Source: Staphylococcus pseudoxylosus
Lineage (GTDB): Bacteria > Bacillota > Bacilli > Staphylococcales > Staphylococcaceae
Reading direction: 5' to 3'
Length of the DNA stretch: 64,000 nucleotides
Assembly: GCF_003697915.1 (NCBI RefSeq)
Contig: NZ_RCVN01000012.1
Span: forward strand, 45,934 to 109,933
Both the position numbers and the translations under genes were made by a program. The stretch's first letter is position 1. The number at the start of each line of letters is the position of its first letter. Below are positions 8,369 to 17,565 of this stretch, in pieces. A model generated the notes under the pieces. It worked only from the letters and a program-made list of their open reading frames with translations. It ran no database searches and had not been told where the DNA came from.

Positions 8369-8500
8369 ATGAGTAAATTTGACGAGTTTAAAGACAAAGC
8401 AAAAGATAAGGTTGACGAAGTAAAGAATGATAAAGATAAGCAAAATGAAGTGAAAGATCAAGCTTCAGATAAAGCAAAAGACTTAAAAGATAAATTTTAA
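8369..8500 (+). CDS. Small CsbD-like stress protein
   Basis: A 43-residue, highly charged protein made of repeated DKAKDKVDEVKNDKDK-like stretches, predicted as one amphipathic helix or disordered. This resembles CsbD/UPF0337 general stress proteins. AAAGGAGG precedes ATG 8369, which rules out the longer in-frame start at 8318. A GTTTAT at 8307 and GGAAAG at 8327, 14 bases apart, weakly resemble a sigma-B promoter (consensus GTTTAA-N12-15-GGGTAT); sigma-B control is typical of CsbD but only suggested here. A strong hairpin follows the gene. Confidence 0.7.
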   Translation: MSKFDEFKDKAKDKVDEVKNDKDKQNEVKDQASDKAKDLKDKF

Positions 8501-8512
8501 TTTTATAAACTA

Positions 8513-8554
8513 AAAATGAGCTAGGCCACTAACTATTATGGCCTAGCTCATTTT
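8513..8554 (+). terminator. Strong hairpin terminator after the CsbD-like gene
   Basis: A perfect 16-bp stem (8513-8528 with 8539-8554) encloses a 10-base loop and ends in TTTT. It can also serve the convergent SRPBCC gene. Confidence 0.85.
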
Positions 8555-8605
8555 GGTATTAATCGACTATTACAACAATAAAAACTAAACTACTAAATTT
8601 AAACC

Positions 8606-9082
8606 TTAGCCTAAATCAAGTTTTGTTTCTACTTCATCTTTTACACTGTCAAAATCATATTCACTTTGGTCCAAGGGTTTGCCTGTTTCTGCCACACTTT
8701 TTATACTTTGCAGTTGGAACTGCCAACCCGAAAAGTCTAAAATGATGTGCGGAAAATCAAACGGTAAGAACTCATCTAATATAAGTACTGTTTCATGTCC
8801 ACTATCATACAAATCAAATCTTACTGCACCGGTATCCCATGTGTAACCAATAGCTACATTATCTTCGAAAGCAGTAATTTCCATTTCTATATCGTCTTGT
8901 TCATCCATATGAAATGTCATCTTGCCACCAACTTTGCGTTCATTAAATGATAATTGAGGAAACCATTTCTGAACACCCTCAGTCGTGCTTAATAAATTAA
9001 AAATAGTTTCACTATTATTATCAATAGTTATTTTCAACGTTTGATAAGCACCTTGGTCATCCTTTGCATATACAGCTTCCAT
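8606..9082 (-). CDS. SRPBCC/AHSA1-domain protein
   Basis: A 158-residue single-domain protein of the START-like helix-grip fold. Family features include the strand-helix start ITIDNNSETIFNLLSTTEGVQKWFPQ, the mid-domain GGKMTFHMDEQDDIEMEI, and the C-terminal long helix after FSGWQFQLQSIKSVAETG. These domains bind hydrophobic ligands; the family name comes from an Hsp90 ATPase activator, but bacterial members are mostly uncharacterised. AGGAGG ten bases before ATG 9082 sets the start. A second, distant member is encoded at 23256-23735. Confidence 0.78.
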   Translation of the reverse strand: MEAVYAKDDQGAYQTLKITIDNNSETIFNLLSTTEGVQKWFPQLSFNERKVGGKMTFHMDEQDDIEMEITAFEDNVAIGYTWDTGAVRFDLYDSGHETVLILDEFLPFDFPHIILDFSGWQFQLQSIKSVAETGKPLDQSEYDFDSVKDEVETKLDLG

Positions 9083-9341
9083 TTCAATGTAACCTCCTCT
9101 CACAAATCAAAATTTAAATGTATTATTAAATATTGTCACAACACATACGGTAATTTTCTTAAATCTAGCAGAGAACAAAAAATAATGTTTTATTAAAATA
9201 ACAGCTTTGTATTAATCCAGTCTTAGAATTGATAGTCCACCATAAGATTATTGATGATGGACTCATAAGAACCATGGGGGTGTTTCACTCTAACCATCTA
9301 CTATTTAAATGATTACACAGCCTAACACCCTACTTATATTC

Positions 9342-10712
9342 CTAGCTGTTCACTTCCAATTTACGCGCTTTTCTTGTATATCTCAAATAAATTAATGCAA
9401 GTAGGATAAACCATATTGGTGACAAGACAATACCCATTCTCGTATCAGGTACAAGGAATAAAACAATTAATATAAAAACAAAGAATAATTGAACCATTCT
9501 TGCCATGTTTACGCCACCAGGTAACTTAAATGAACTTTTTTTATGATGCTCTGGATGTGATTTTACATATTTTGCATAAGCATGCATGATAAACATCCAC
9601 ACAATAACTAACAATATAGTTGATATTGCTGTTACATAAAAGAATACTTGTGTTGCATTAGGTATTAAGTAATTAAGCAATACTGTTATAGATAATAATG
9701 CACAAGTCACTAAAATTGCGATATACGGTACGCCTTTTTTATTCGTTTTCATCAGTAAATGATGTGTTTGTTTTTTCTCTGATAAGCCAAATAGAATTCT
9801 ACTATTCGCAAAGATACCACTATTACACGCAGAAGACGCAGCTGTTAATACTACAAAATTGATAAGTCCTGCCGCAAATGGCACACCAATTAATGCAAAT
9901 AAGCTAACAAAAGGACTATTATTTGGATCAATATCTTGCCACGGAATAATAGACATCATTACCGCTAATGCTCCAACATAAAATAATAAAATTCTTATTG
10001 GTACACTATTAATTGCTTTCGGTATAGTTTTTTCTGGATTTTTGGTTTCTCCAGCTGTAATACCTAAAATTTCAATACCAGTAAACGAAAACACTACCAT
10101 TTGGAAAGACATAAAAAAGCCAGATGCTCCGTGTGGAAAGAATGAACCATTATTAAAAACATTAGCTACACTCGTTTGTCCAAAAGGTGTCTGTATCGCA
10201 AATACTATCATTACAATACCTACAACAATCAAAGCGATGATTGTAACTACTTTTATAATTGCGAACCAAAATTCTAATTCACCAAACATTTTTGTACTTG
10301 TTAAATTAAATGCCATTAATATCAAAATACATGATAAAGACGTAATCCAGTTAGGTAAATCTGGTATCCAAAATTCTACATATTTTGCAACTGCTGTAAT
10401 TTCAGCCATACCAGACGTAATCCAAGTTAACCAATATGTCCAACCAGTTACAAACCCCGCAAACGGACCTATTTGATCATGTGCGATGTCTGCAAATGTT
10501 TTGTACTCTGTGTTATGTAATAACATCTCTCCCATTGCACGCATAAACATAAACAATACGAAACCGACAATAATATAAGTTAGTAAAATGGATGGCCCCG
10601 TTAAACTTATGGATTGTCCTGCCCCTAAGAATAATCCTGTTCCAATAGCGCCACCAATCGCAATAAGTTGAATATGTCTATTGCTTAACTCTCTGTTTAA
10701 AGTATTCGTCAT
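9342..10712 (-). CDS. Amino-acid permease, CycA/AnsP-like (APC family)
   Basis: A 456-residue permease with 12 predicted membrane segments. The signature AIGGAIGTGLFLGAGQSISLTGPS in TM1 is the unwound substrate-binding segment of amino-acid/proton symporters. SFTGIEILGITAGETKNPEKTIPKAI marks TM6 and loop, and TAASSACNSGIFANSRILFGLS TM8. The closest type by pattern is the D-serine/D-alanine/glycine transporter CycA, with AnsP or GabP-like transport as alternatives; the substrate cannot be settled by sequence alone. GAGGTGGGG precedes ATG 10712. Monocistronic; it diverges from the desaturase gene. Confidence 0.85.
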   Translation of the reverse strand: MTNTLNRELSNRHIQLIAIGGAIGTGLFLGAGQSISLTGPSILLTYIIVGFVLFMFMRAMGEMLLHNTEYKTFADIAHDQIGPFAGFVTGWTYWLTWITSGMAEITAVAKYVEFWIPDLPNWITSLSCILILMAFNLTSTKMFGELEFWFAIIKVVTIIALIVVGIVMIVFAIQTPFGQTSVANVFNNGSFFPHGASGFFMSFQMVVFSFTGIEILGITAGETKNPEKTIPKAINSVPIRILLFYVGALAVMMSIIPWQDIDPNNSPFVSLFALIGVPFAAGLINFVVLTAASSACNSGIFANSRILFGLSEKKQTHHLLMKTNKKGVPYIAILVTCALLSITVLLNYLIPNATQVFFYVTAISTILLVIVWMFIMHAYAKYVKSHPEHHKKSSFKLPGGVNMARMVQLFFVFILIVLFLVPDTRMGIVLSPIWFILLALIYLRYTRKARKLEVNS

Positions 10713-11134
10713 AAAACTAGCCCCACCTCAGTTGTTTTTAAGCACGCTTAACATATGCGCTATTTATTTCCCCTATGTCTTACTATAAATAAACTAATTT
10801 AAATATTGCATGCATATATCTCACAATGCTTGGTTGTATAATATTCTTTTTTTCTGAAAATTACAACTATTGGTATAAAATTTTTTAAATATCATTGAGT
10901 TTTTACAATTTTTTATTTTTCAACGCATTAATTGATTAAAATATAAACATTTAAATTAACTGAGAATTAAATTTTATTTTTAGATAAAGCTTTTTACTAG
11001 CCATTATTTCACTTTTCATTAAAAAGTATTCAAATAATTCAAATAAATGTTTGTAATAGGTGTCCTACTTCTATACACTGAATTAAACACTTCAGTACAA
11101 ATTGATTTCTGAGTGAATAGAAAGTTTGGTGTAA
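10713..11134. other. Divergent intergenic region, AT-rich
   Basis: No gene is seen. It separates the leftward permease and rightward desaturase. A short inverted repeat ACTGAA-N8-TTCAGT (11077-11096) lies about 40 bases before the desaturase start and could be an operator; no regulator is apparent. Confidence 0.4.
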
Positions 11135-12142
11135 ATGGAAAAAGATAAAAAGAAATTGTTACGTAAGATGGTCAAACCGTTTGAAAAAACGAGCTATACA
11201 AAAAGTACAATCCAAATAATCAATACAATAATTCCCCTCCTTGCGTTGTTAGTAGCAAGTGGGTTTTTATATCAAGTACATTGGTCATTAGCAATTATTA
11301 GTAGTATATGTGCTTCAATTTTTTTAATTAGAACGTTCATTATTTTTCATGACGCATGTCATGGTTCATATCTAAAAAAACAGAAGCATAATGATTTATT
11401 AGGTAATGTGACAGGTTTTTTAACCTTCTTTCCCTATCGAAAATGGCGTAGAGAACATTTAATGCACCATGCAGGTAGTGGGAATTTGGAGAAGCGTGGC
11501 ATTGGAGATATTTGGGTCATGACAGTTGAAGAATATCAAATTTCGTCTCGTTTTAAACGTTTAACTTATAGATGTTATCGCAATCCTTTTGTAATGTTTG
11601 TTTTAGGACCGTTTTTCTTAGTATTTGTATCTAATCGCTTTAACGCAAAAGGTGCTAAAACAAAAGAACGCACAAACACATGGCTCAATAATATTTTATT
11701 ATTAATCATTTACGGTGGTCTTATTTATCTATTAGGAGCTAGTCAATTTTTTGCTATTTTTGCACCTATGGTCTTTATTTCTGGAATGATAGGTATTTGG
11801 CTTTTTTACATTCAACATACCTTTGAAGATTCCTATTTTGAAGAATCATCTGAATGGGATTATGTTAAAGCAGCTATTGATGGTAGTTCATATTATAAAT
11901 TACCAAAATTCATTCAATGGATAACTGGTAATATTGGATATCACCATGTCCATCATTTAAATCCTAGAATTCCAAATTATGCTTTAGAAGCTACGCATGA
12001 CAATGTCACACCATTACATCATGCAACCTCAATTACGATTAGAGAAAGTTTCGCTTCGTTAAAATTTAAATTATATGATGAAAGTCATAAACGTTTTATC
12101 ACATTTAAAGAATTTGCATTAAGGCAAAAACAGCCCTCGTAA
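11135..12142 (+). CDS. Membrane fatty-acid desaturase
   Basis: A 335-residue di-iron membrane desaturase. All three histidine clusters are present: FHDACHGS (about residues 71-77), REHLMHHAGSG (about 109-119) and GYHHVHHLNPRIPNY (about 269-283), the last being the usual HxxHH box. Four to six membrane segments lie between them. The family inserts a cis double bond into membrane acyl chains and in Bacillus (Des) is induced by cold. No DesKR two-component pair is next to it. The ribosome-binding site is weak (GGTG close to ATG 11135). Monocistronic with a terminator at 12187-12230. Confidence 0.88.
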   Translation: MEKDKKKLLRKMVKPFEKTSYTKSTIQIINTIIPLLALLVASGFLYQVHWSLAIISSICASIFLIRTFIIFHDACHGSYLKKQKHNDLLGNVTGFLTFFPYRKWRREHLMHHAGSGNLEKRGIGDIWVMTVEEYQISSRFKRLTYRCYRNPFVMFVLGPFFLVFVSNRFNAKGAKTKERTNTWLNNILLLIIYGGLIYLLGASQFFAIFAPMVFISGMIGIWLFYIQHTFEDSYFEESSEWDYVKAAIDGSSYYKLPKFIQWITGNIGYHHVHHLNPRIPNYALEATHDNVTPLHHATSITIRESFASLKFKLYDESHKRFITFKEFALRQKQPS

Positions 12143-12186
12143 ATACAATATTACTTATACGCAGTCAAATATAATTATTCTAATAC

Positions 12187-12230
12187 ACTACTTGATTCTC
12201 AAATTTCATGAGGATTGAGTAGTTTTTTAC
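12187..12230 (+). terminator. Terminator of the desaturase gene
   Basis: ACTACTTGATTCTC (12187-12200) pairs with the arm beginning at 12210 (GAGGATTGAGTAGT) using some G-U pairs, followed by six T. Confidence 0.75.
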
Positions 12231-12428
12231 GCCCAAAACATTTCGCACGTTATTTTTTAAAATTCATAAATTAATTAACTTTTAAACGCTTAACAAATCT
12301 AATATTATTTTTATCATTTAATAAATAATTCAAAACAATTAATTATTACATTGCGTAAACATATAAAATAAATTATAATACTTATCTATATCACAATATA
12401 ATATGAATTTTAAAAAGAGGAGAATGTT

Positions 12429-14780
12429 ATGTTTATAAAGAAAAATGAAAAGTTTGGTATTCGTAAATATAAATTTGGGGCTGCGTCAGTACTTTTAGGT
12501 ACTTGTCTAGCCATTGGTTTAAGTGCTTCTGGGGAGGCAAAAGCATCAGAGACTACGAATGAAGAAACAAAAATCGATTCAAATAATCAAAACAGTGCAG
12601 CACAAAGTGAAAACAATACATCAAATGAAGTTGCTATTAACAATGAAATAACTGCACCTAATGATACAGCGTTAAATAAAAATGATGTGGAAAAGTCTGA
12701 ATCTGTTAACACTGATAAAAATATAGAAGCAGATGAAACTTTAAAAATTGAAGATAACACTAAACCTGAAGCATCACCTCAAGAAGATATGAGCGATAAA
12801 AGCGAAAATGCGAAATTAGATACGAACAGCAACAATAAAGACGCTAATTCTGGTGAACAAACACCATCTAACTCTGCACCAACTTCTAGCGAAGCCCATA
12901 CGCAAAATGAAACTACGCAATCTGCCACTACATCTGAACAAAGCACACCACAGAAAAATGAAGTAAGTGAACCTAATAAAGATGAAGCACAACTACCATC
13001 AATTGAAAACACTACTTCACCAAAACGCACAATCTCTACATATAATGCTACAAATCCAAACCCTGAAGTAGCTAGTAATGAAAATGGAGTTGGTAAAGAT
13101 GTAAGTGATAAAATTACTGTGGTTAATAGCAATATTGAATCGAATGATACAATCAAACCACATAATGGTGAAAGATCAACTTTAAACTACGAATTAACAT
13201 TTGGGGAAGGTGTTAAAGAAGGTGATTATTTTGATATTTCGCTTTCTAATAATGTAAATACTCGTGGCGTATCTGCGATAAGTAAAGTTCCAGAAATCAA
13301 AAATGGAGAAACAGTTATTGCAAATGGGAGTATTTTAGAAGACGGAAAAATTAGATATAGATTCACAGATTACGTAAATAATAGAGAGAAGATAAAAACA
13401 AACCTGTCTTTAAATTTATTTATTGATCCTAAAACTGTTCCTCATGATAGTAATCAATCAATTATCGCGACAATAAATGGGCAAAAAACTCAAAAAGATG
13501 TATATATAAAGTATCTAAATGGCATTAATAACGTTGGTTTAAGTGTTAATGGTAGTATTGTTTCATTAAATAAACAAAATAATACTTTTACGCATCTAGC
13601 TTATATTAACCCAAATAATTTTAAAATTCCTGCCGCTACTGTCTATGGTCAAATCATTAACGGAAATAAACAAGACGGCAACCTACCATCTGTAAAAGTT
13701 TTTAAAGTAATGAAGCCTAATGAATTAAATCAAAGTGTATACGCTGACACGTCAGATACTTCAATGTTTCAAGATGTTACTAACGACATTCATTTAAATG
13801 TTACTAATGGTAATTACCAAATGGACTTTGATAATTTAGATAGTGTCTATGTAGTCAAATTTGATAGCACTTATGATGGTGATGCACAATCATTAACTTT
13901 TAGAACAACACTTTCAGGATTCTCGCCATATTATGAGGATTATTACACACAAGCAAGTTGGAATAATGGCGTATTATTCTATCAAAACAAAGCTGATGGA
14001 GAAGGATCTGACCCGAAACCTAAACCTGAACCAACGCCGGATCCTGAACCAACACCAGAGCCTGAAAAAACACCAGAGCCTGAGCCAACGCCGGATCCTG
14101 AACCGACACCGGATCCTGAACCAACGCCAGACCCTGAACCAACGCCGGATCCTGAACCGACACCGGACCCTGAACCAACACCAGACCCTGAACCAACGCC
14201 GGATCCTGAACCAACACCGGAGCCTGAACCAACACCAGAGCCTGAACCAACACCAGAGCCTGAGCCAACGCCGGATCCTGAACCGACACCGGATCCTGAA
14301 CCAACGCCAGACCCTGAACCGACACCGGATCCTGAACCAACACCGGAGCCTGAACCAACACCAGAGCCTGAGCCAACGCCAGATCCTGAACCGACACCGG
14401 AGCCTGAACCAACGCCAGAGCCTGAACCAACACCTGATCCTGAACCGACACCGGACCCTGAGCCAGCAACTAAAGGTGATGAAATTAAAGTTTCACCTAA
14501 TCATCACAATAATGTGGTTAAACTAGAATCACAAAAAAATGCAAAGTTAAATATACAGGCTATCAATGCTAGTACAGCAGTAAAATCTAGCCAAAATGCT
14601 ACAAATACAAAAGCAGAAACGTATATTCCAAAAACAAAACCTTCGCAGTCAACAACTGAAAAGAAACAATTACCTGATACCGGTGAAAAAGAACGCAATA
14701 CAACTATTTGGAGTAGTTTATTACTATTATTAGGTTCCACACTACTCATCTTTAGACGAAAGAAACAAGAGGAAAAGTAA
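12429..14780 (+). CDS. LPXTG cell-wall-anchored MSCRAMM-like adhesin with Pro-Glu-Pro-Thr stalk
   Basis: A 783-residue surface protein. A YSIRK-type signal ([19 protein letters not shown]) spans residues 1 to about 40. Residues 40-200 are Ser/Asn/Glu/Thr-rich and disordered. Residues about 200-520 resemble the two-domain N2-N3 ligand-binding region of ClfA/FnBP/Sdr proteins: RFTDYVNNR near residue 312 corresponds to their TFTDYV motif, and [17 protein letters not shown] precedes the stalk where a latching strand is expected. Residues about 524-680 are roughly 25 copies of a hexapeptide (D/E)PEPTP. LPDTG at 748-752, a hydrophobic segment and RRKKQEEK form the sortase signal. Ligand unknown; fibrinogen or another matrix protein is plausible. 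AAAGAGGAG precedes ATG 12429. Single-gene unit. Confidence 0.9.
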   Translation: MFIKKNEKFGIRKYKFGAASVLLGTCLAIGLSASGEAKASETTNEETKIDSNNQNSAAQSENNTSNEVAINNEITAPNDTALNKNDVEKSESVNTDKNIEADETLKIEDNTKPEASPQEDMSDKSENAKLDTNSNNKDANSGEQTPSNSAPTSSEAHTQNETTQSATTSEQSTPQKNEVSEPNKDEAQLPSIENTTSPKRTISTYNATNPNPEVASNENGVGKDVSDKITVVNSNIESNDTIKPHNGERSTLNYELTFGEGVKEGDYFDISLSNNVNTRGVSAISKVPEIKNGETVIANGSILEDGKIRYRFTDYVNNREKIKTNLSLNLFIDPKTVPHDSNQSIIATINGQKTQKDVYIKYLNGINNVGLSVNGSIVSLNKQNNTFTHLAYINPNNFKIPAATVYGQIINGNKQDGNLPSVKVFKVMKPNELNQSVYADTSDTSMFQDVTNDIHLNVTNGNYQMDFDNLDSVYVVKFDSTYDGDAQSLTFRTTLSGFSPYYEDYYTQASWNNGVLFYQNKADGEGSDPKPKPEPTPDPEPTPEPEKTPEPEPTPDPEPTPDPEPTPDPEPTPDPEPTPDPEPTPDPEPTPDPEPTPEPEPTPEPEPTPEPEPTPDPEPTPDPEPTPDPEPTPDPEPTPEPEPTPEPEPTPDPEPTPEPEPTPEPEPTPDPEPTPDPEPATKGDEIKVSPNHHNNVVKLESQKNAKLNIQAINASTAVKSSQNATNTKAETYIPKTKPSQSTTEKKQLPDTGEKERNTTIWSSLLLLLGSTLLIFRRKKQEEK
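14011..14466 (+). repeat. 18-bp tandem repeat encoding the adhesin stalk
   Basis: About 25 copies of an 18-base unit, consensus CCTGAACCAACGCCGGAT with silent and Asp/Glu-changing variants. Because the unit is a multiple of three, copy changes alter stalk length without shifting frame. Confidence 0.92.
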
Positions 14781-14944
14781 AACTTCTCTATAAACAACAT
14801 ATAAAATAACTTATTCACTGTCATGAGGTAAACTTTAAAACATAAATATATTGATCTTCACAATTTTTCATGAGAAATATCTAAAGTTAATAATCGAATC
14901 ACTTTAAAACGTTTTGTTAGTACATTACTTACCGCTTCATATTT

Positions 14945-14998
14945 AAAATACGCTTCAAGAAATAACTTAAAAAGTTATTTTCTTGAAGCGTATTTTTC
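14945..14998. terminator. Terminator between the adhesin and mmuM
   Basis: A long near-perfect stem: ATACGCTTCAAGAAATAACTT pairs with AAGTTATTTTCTTGAAGCGT, then TATTTTTC. It lies between convergent genes and likely serves the leftward mmuP-mmuM unit. Confidence 0.75.
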
Positions 14999-15044
14999 AT
15001 AACCTAAAACAAAACTTCGGTTGATATATTCAAACATACTATAA

Positions 15045-15953
15045 TTAAACTGACAAATTTATTTTATCGTGAATTCTTTTAATGTCTTCTGGTGTCGTTT
15101 GGCAACAACCACCAACTATTTTAACATCATGCCTTAACCAATCTGGAATCTGTTCAACAATCAAGTGGCTATCACCCATACTCTCCCATTGTTTTGTGTC
15201 CGCATTATATTTTGCGCCACCATTAGGATAGAGCGCAATTGTCTGCGGTAAAATAGTAAGCCCTTTTTCCATAGCTTGATTGACCCCTGCTACAGATGAA
15301 CAATTAATACCAAAAACTGGAATTTCTTTTTTATATTTTTGGATAAACTCACATAAGTCTTCGAATTTTGTACCATCAGACAAGTCGCCTAAATCATTTA
15401 CCGTTACAGATAACCAAAATGTTTGGTCCATATAGTGTGGAACAATATACTCAACAATAGCTTTAATCTCTTCAAAGTTTGGCACCGTTTCAAAAACAAA
15501 ATCATGCACCCCTCTTGTAATTAATGCATCTATACGTGAACGGTGAAAGTTAAAATAATCCTCGTTACTTAATTCATAATTACCTGTATATTCAGAACCA
15601 TCACTTAAATATGCACCATAAGGTCCTAAACTACCAACGATTACTTGCTTAGATGTACTCGAATCCATGATTTGATCAACCGCTGTAGTAAATAGTTGTT
15701 CTATTTCAACATCTTTTAGTCCAATATCTGAAAACGTTTGATAACTTGCTTGATATGTACTCGTAAGTAATATGTCTGCCCCTGCATCTGTAAATGATTG
15801 GTGTGCTTCTTTAATTTTTACAGGGTTATTTTTCAATACTTCACTCGACCATAATGATGAATTTAAATTACACCCTGCTTGTTCTAATGTTGTTGCTAAA
15901 CCACCATCTAACACTAATGGTGCTTGAGCTTCTAACTTTTCTAATAACCTCAT
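15045..15953 (-). CDS. mmuM: Homocysteine S-methyltransferase
   Basis: A 302-residue Zn-dependent methyltransferase. VLDGGLATTLEQAGCNLNSSLWSSE is the family's N-terminal signature. The zinc ligands are the Cys in GINCSSV (about residue 217) and the Cys pair in VGGCCQTTPEDI (about 281-282). It transfers a methyl group from S-methylmethionine or S-adenosylmethionine to homocysteine, making methionine. GAGG lies seven bases before ATG 15953, and the gene follows the permease mmuP by ten bases. That pairing matches the mmuPM operons known for S-methylmethionine salvage. Confidence 0.93.
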   Translation of the reverse strand: MRLLEKLEAQAPLVLDGGLATTLEQAGCNLNSSLWSSEVLKNNPVKIKEAHQSFTDAGADILLTSTYQASYQTFSDIGLKDVEIEQLFTTAVDQIMDSSTSKQVIVGSLGPYGAYLSDGSEYTGNYELSNEDYFNFHRSRIDALITRGVHDFVFETVPNFEEIKAIVEYIVPHYMDQTFWLSVTVNDLGDLSDGTKFEDLCEFIQKYKKEIPVFGINCSSVAGVNQAMEKGLTILPQTIALYPNGGAKYNADTKQWESMGDSHLIVEQIPDWLRHDVKIVGGCCQTTPEDIKRIHDKINLSV

Positions 15954-15962
15954 TTATTTGCC

Positions 15963-17291
15963 TCATTTCTTGTGGTACTTAATAAAATAGTATAATAATG
16001 CGATTGCTGCAAAAGGCACACCGAAATAAAGCGCTGGTGCTTGATTAGAGTCAAAAACCATACCAACACACGATACTAAACACAAAATAAATCCAATAAT
16101 AGCTACTGATTGATGTATTTTCAAACTATGATCAACTCTTTTGGCATTAAAGTAAGAAACACATATGCTCATCCAAACAATTACTACGGCTAAACCAGCA
16201 ATAGATACAAGTACTACATATAGTGAATCCGCTGCATAAATACTTGATAATAAAGCTAACAAACCACCTATCATACTAAATAACGTTGCATTTACAGGCA
16301 TTCGATATTTATTTAAACGCCCAAACCATTCAGGAAACACACCTTCATTTGATAAACTCCATATCATTCTACTTGCAGCATATAACCCTGAATTAGCAGC
16401 TGATAATAAAGCGGTAATAATCACTAAATTCATAATGTCTCCAGCATATGGAATCCCCATTTTTTGAAAAATCACCACGAAAGGACTTTCTAAGGATTTC
16501 CCTTGATAACTAGGGATTAATATCGAGATAATAACCATCGTTCCTATAAAGAAAATAACTAGTCTCCATAAAGTGGCGCGTATCGCCTTAGGAATAACTT
16601 GCTTAGGATTTTCAGTTTCACCAGCCGCAATTCCTATTAACTCCGTTCCACTAAAAGCATAATTCACAGCCAACATTGTTAAAAATACTGCTCCTATACC
16701 ATTAGGAAAAGTAGGATGAGTGTATCTCTGTGTAATTGTATTTATTCCTTCATATCCATTGTAATGGATTATACCTAAGATGACGCAAATACCTAAAATA
16801 ATAAATACAATAATCGTAACCACTTTTACCATCGAAAAATAAAATTCAACTTCTGCATAGAACCTTGTCGATATGATATTAAAAATCAATACCAATATAA
16901 TCGCACTGGCAGCAAATATATATTCAGGTATTTCAGGAAACCATTTTTGCATCAAAATACCTACGGCAGTAAATTCAGATCCTAATGCTACCGTCCACGT
17001 TAGCCAATAAAACCATGCAACAATGTACCCTACTGAAGGGTGAATATATTTGCTAGCATATGTATGAAATCCTCCAGTTACAGGATGTTTAATGGCTAAT
17101 TGTCCCAAACAAAGCATAACTAAGTATACGAGGATTGAGCCTACTAAGTAAGACAATACAGTACCTAGTGGACCTGCTTGCTGTAATGTATATCCAGAAC
17201 TTAAAAATAAACCTGTACCAATGACACCGCCAAAACTCAATAACATAAGATGACGTTGTTTCATAGCACGTTTGAATGTCGTTTGTTCCAT
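15963..17291 (-). CDS. mmuP: S-methylmethionine permease
   Basis: A 442-residue APC-family permease with 12 membrane segments. FGGVIGTGLFLSSGYTLQQAGPLG in TM1 and FSGTELIGIAAGETENPKQVIPKAIR around TM6 are the family hallmarks. Assignment as MmuP rests on similarity of pattern and on the immediately downstream homocysteine S-methyltransferase. AAGGAG eight bases before ATG 17291 supports the start. I looked for an S-box or T-box leader in the 17292-17565 divergent region and found none. Confidence 0.85.
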   Translation of the reverse strand: MEQTTFKRAMKQRHLMLLSFGGVIGTGLFLSSGYTLQQAGPLGTVLSYLVGSILVYLVMLCLGQLAIKHPVTGGFHTYASKYIHPSVGYIVAWFYWLTWTVALGSEFTAVGILMQKWFPEIPEYIFAASAIILVLIFNIISTRFYAEVEFYFSMVKVVTIIVFIILGICVILGIIHYNGYEGINTITQRYTHPTFPNGIGAVFLTMLAVNYAFSGTELIGIAAGETENPKQVIPKAIRATLWRLVIFFIGTMVIISILIPSYQGKSLESPFVVIFQKMGIPYAGDIMNLVIITALLSAANSGLYAASRMIWSLSNEGVFPEWFGRLNKYRMPVNATLFSMIGGLLALLSSIYAADSLYVVLVSIAGLAVVIVWMSICVSYFNAKRVDHSLKIHQSVAIIGFILCLVSCVGMVFDSNQAPALYFGVPFAAIALLYYFIKYHKK

Positions 17292-17445
17292 TTTATGTGC
17301 TCCTTATCTTTAAGTACTAAATATATAATTTTTTATATTATTAATCATTCTATTGATTTCTGAAAATTTAGTCAATATAAAGTTACAAAATATACTACTC
17401 AAAATTCAAACACCGTTGTATACACACCAATTAATAATTTAAATA

Positions 17446-17459
17446 AGTAAGCGCTATCT
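17446..17459. promoter_or_regulatory. Candidate cre site upstream of glutamate dehydrogenase
   Basis: AGTAAGCGCTATCT fits the core of the CcpA-binding cre consensus (AAGCGCT) with mismatches at the ends. Carbon-source control of glutamate dehydrogenase is established in staphylococci. Confidence 0.4.
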
Positions 17460-17463
17460 TTTT

Positions 17464-17500
17464 AACTGAATTTTCAAACTTTTATAAAAATTCAGTTTTT
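17464..17500 (+). terminator. Terminator-like hairpin in the glutamate dehydrogenase leader region
   Basis: AACTGAATTTT (17464-17474) pairs with AAAATTCAGTT (17487-17497) and is followed by T residues. It lies between divergent genes, where no ordinary terminator is needed, 66 bases before gluD. It could be an attenuator if the promoter is upstream of it. Confidence 0.45.
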
Positions 17501-17565
17501 AGTATTGATTTTCATTCTTCACGCCCTTACCATGAAATATAAGTAACAGATAAAGGAGATATGTA

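Noticed and set aside
10042..10476. 144-codon frame on the plus strand
   Set aside because: Fully antisense to the amino-acid permease; the translation is an antisense shadow rich in Ile/Thr/Asn.
13933..14526. Open frames of 197 codons (+) and 149 codons (-) across the adhesin stalk
   Set aside because: They arise because an 18-bp repeat keeps all frames open; the translations are low-complexity shadows and lack ribosome-binding sites.
17292..17565. S-box or T-box riboswitch before mmuP
   Set aside because: No K-turn, GGAGGG or T-box (UGGNACC-like) motifs could be found on the minus strand.
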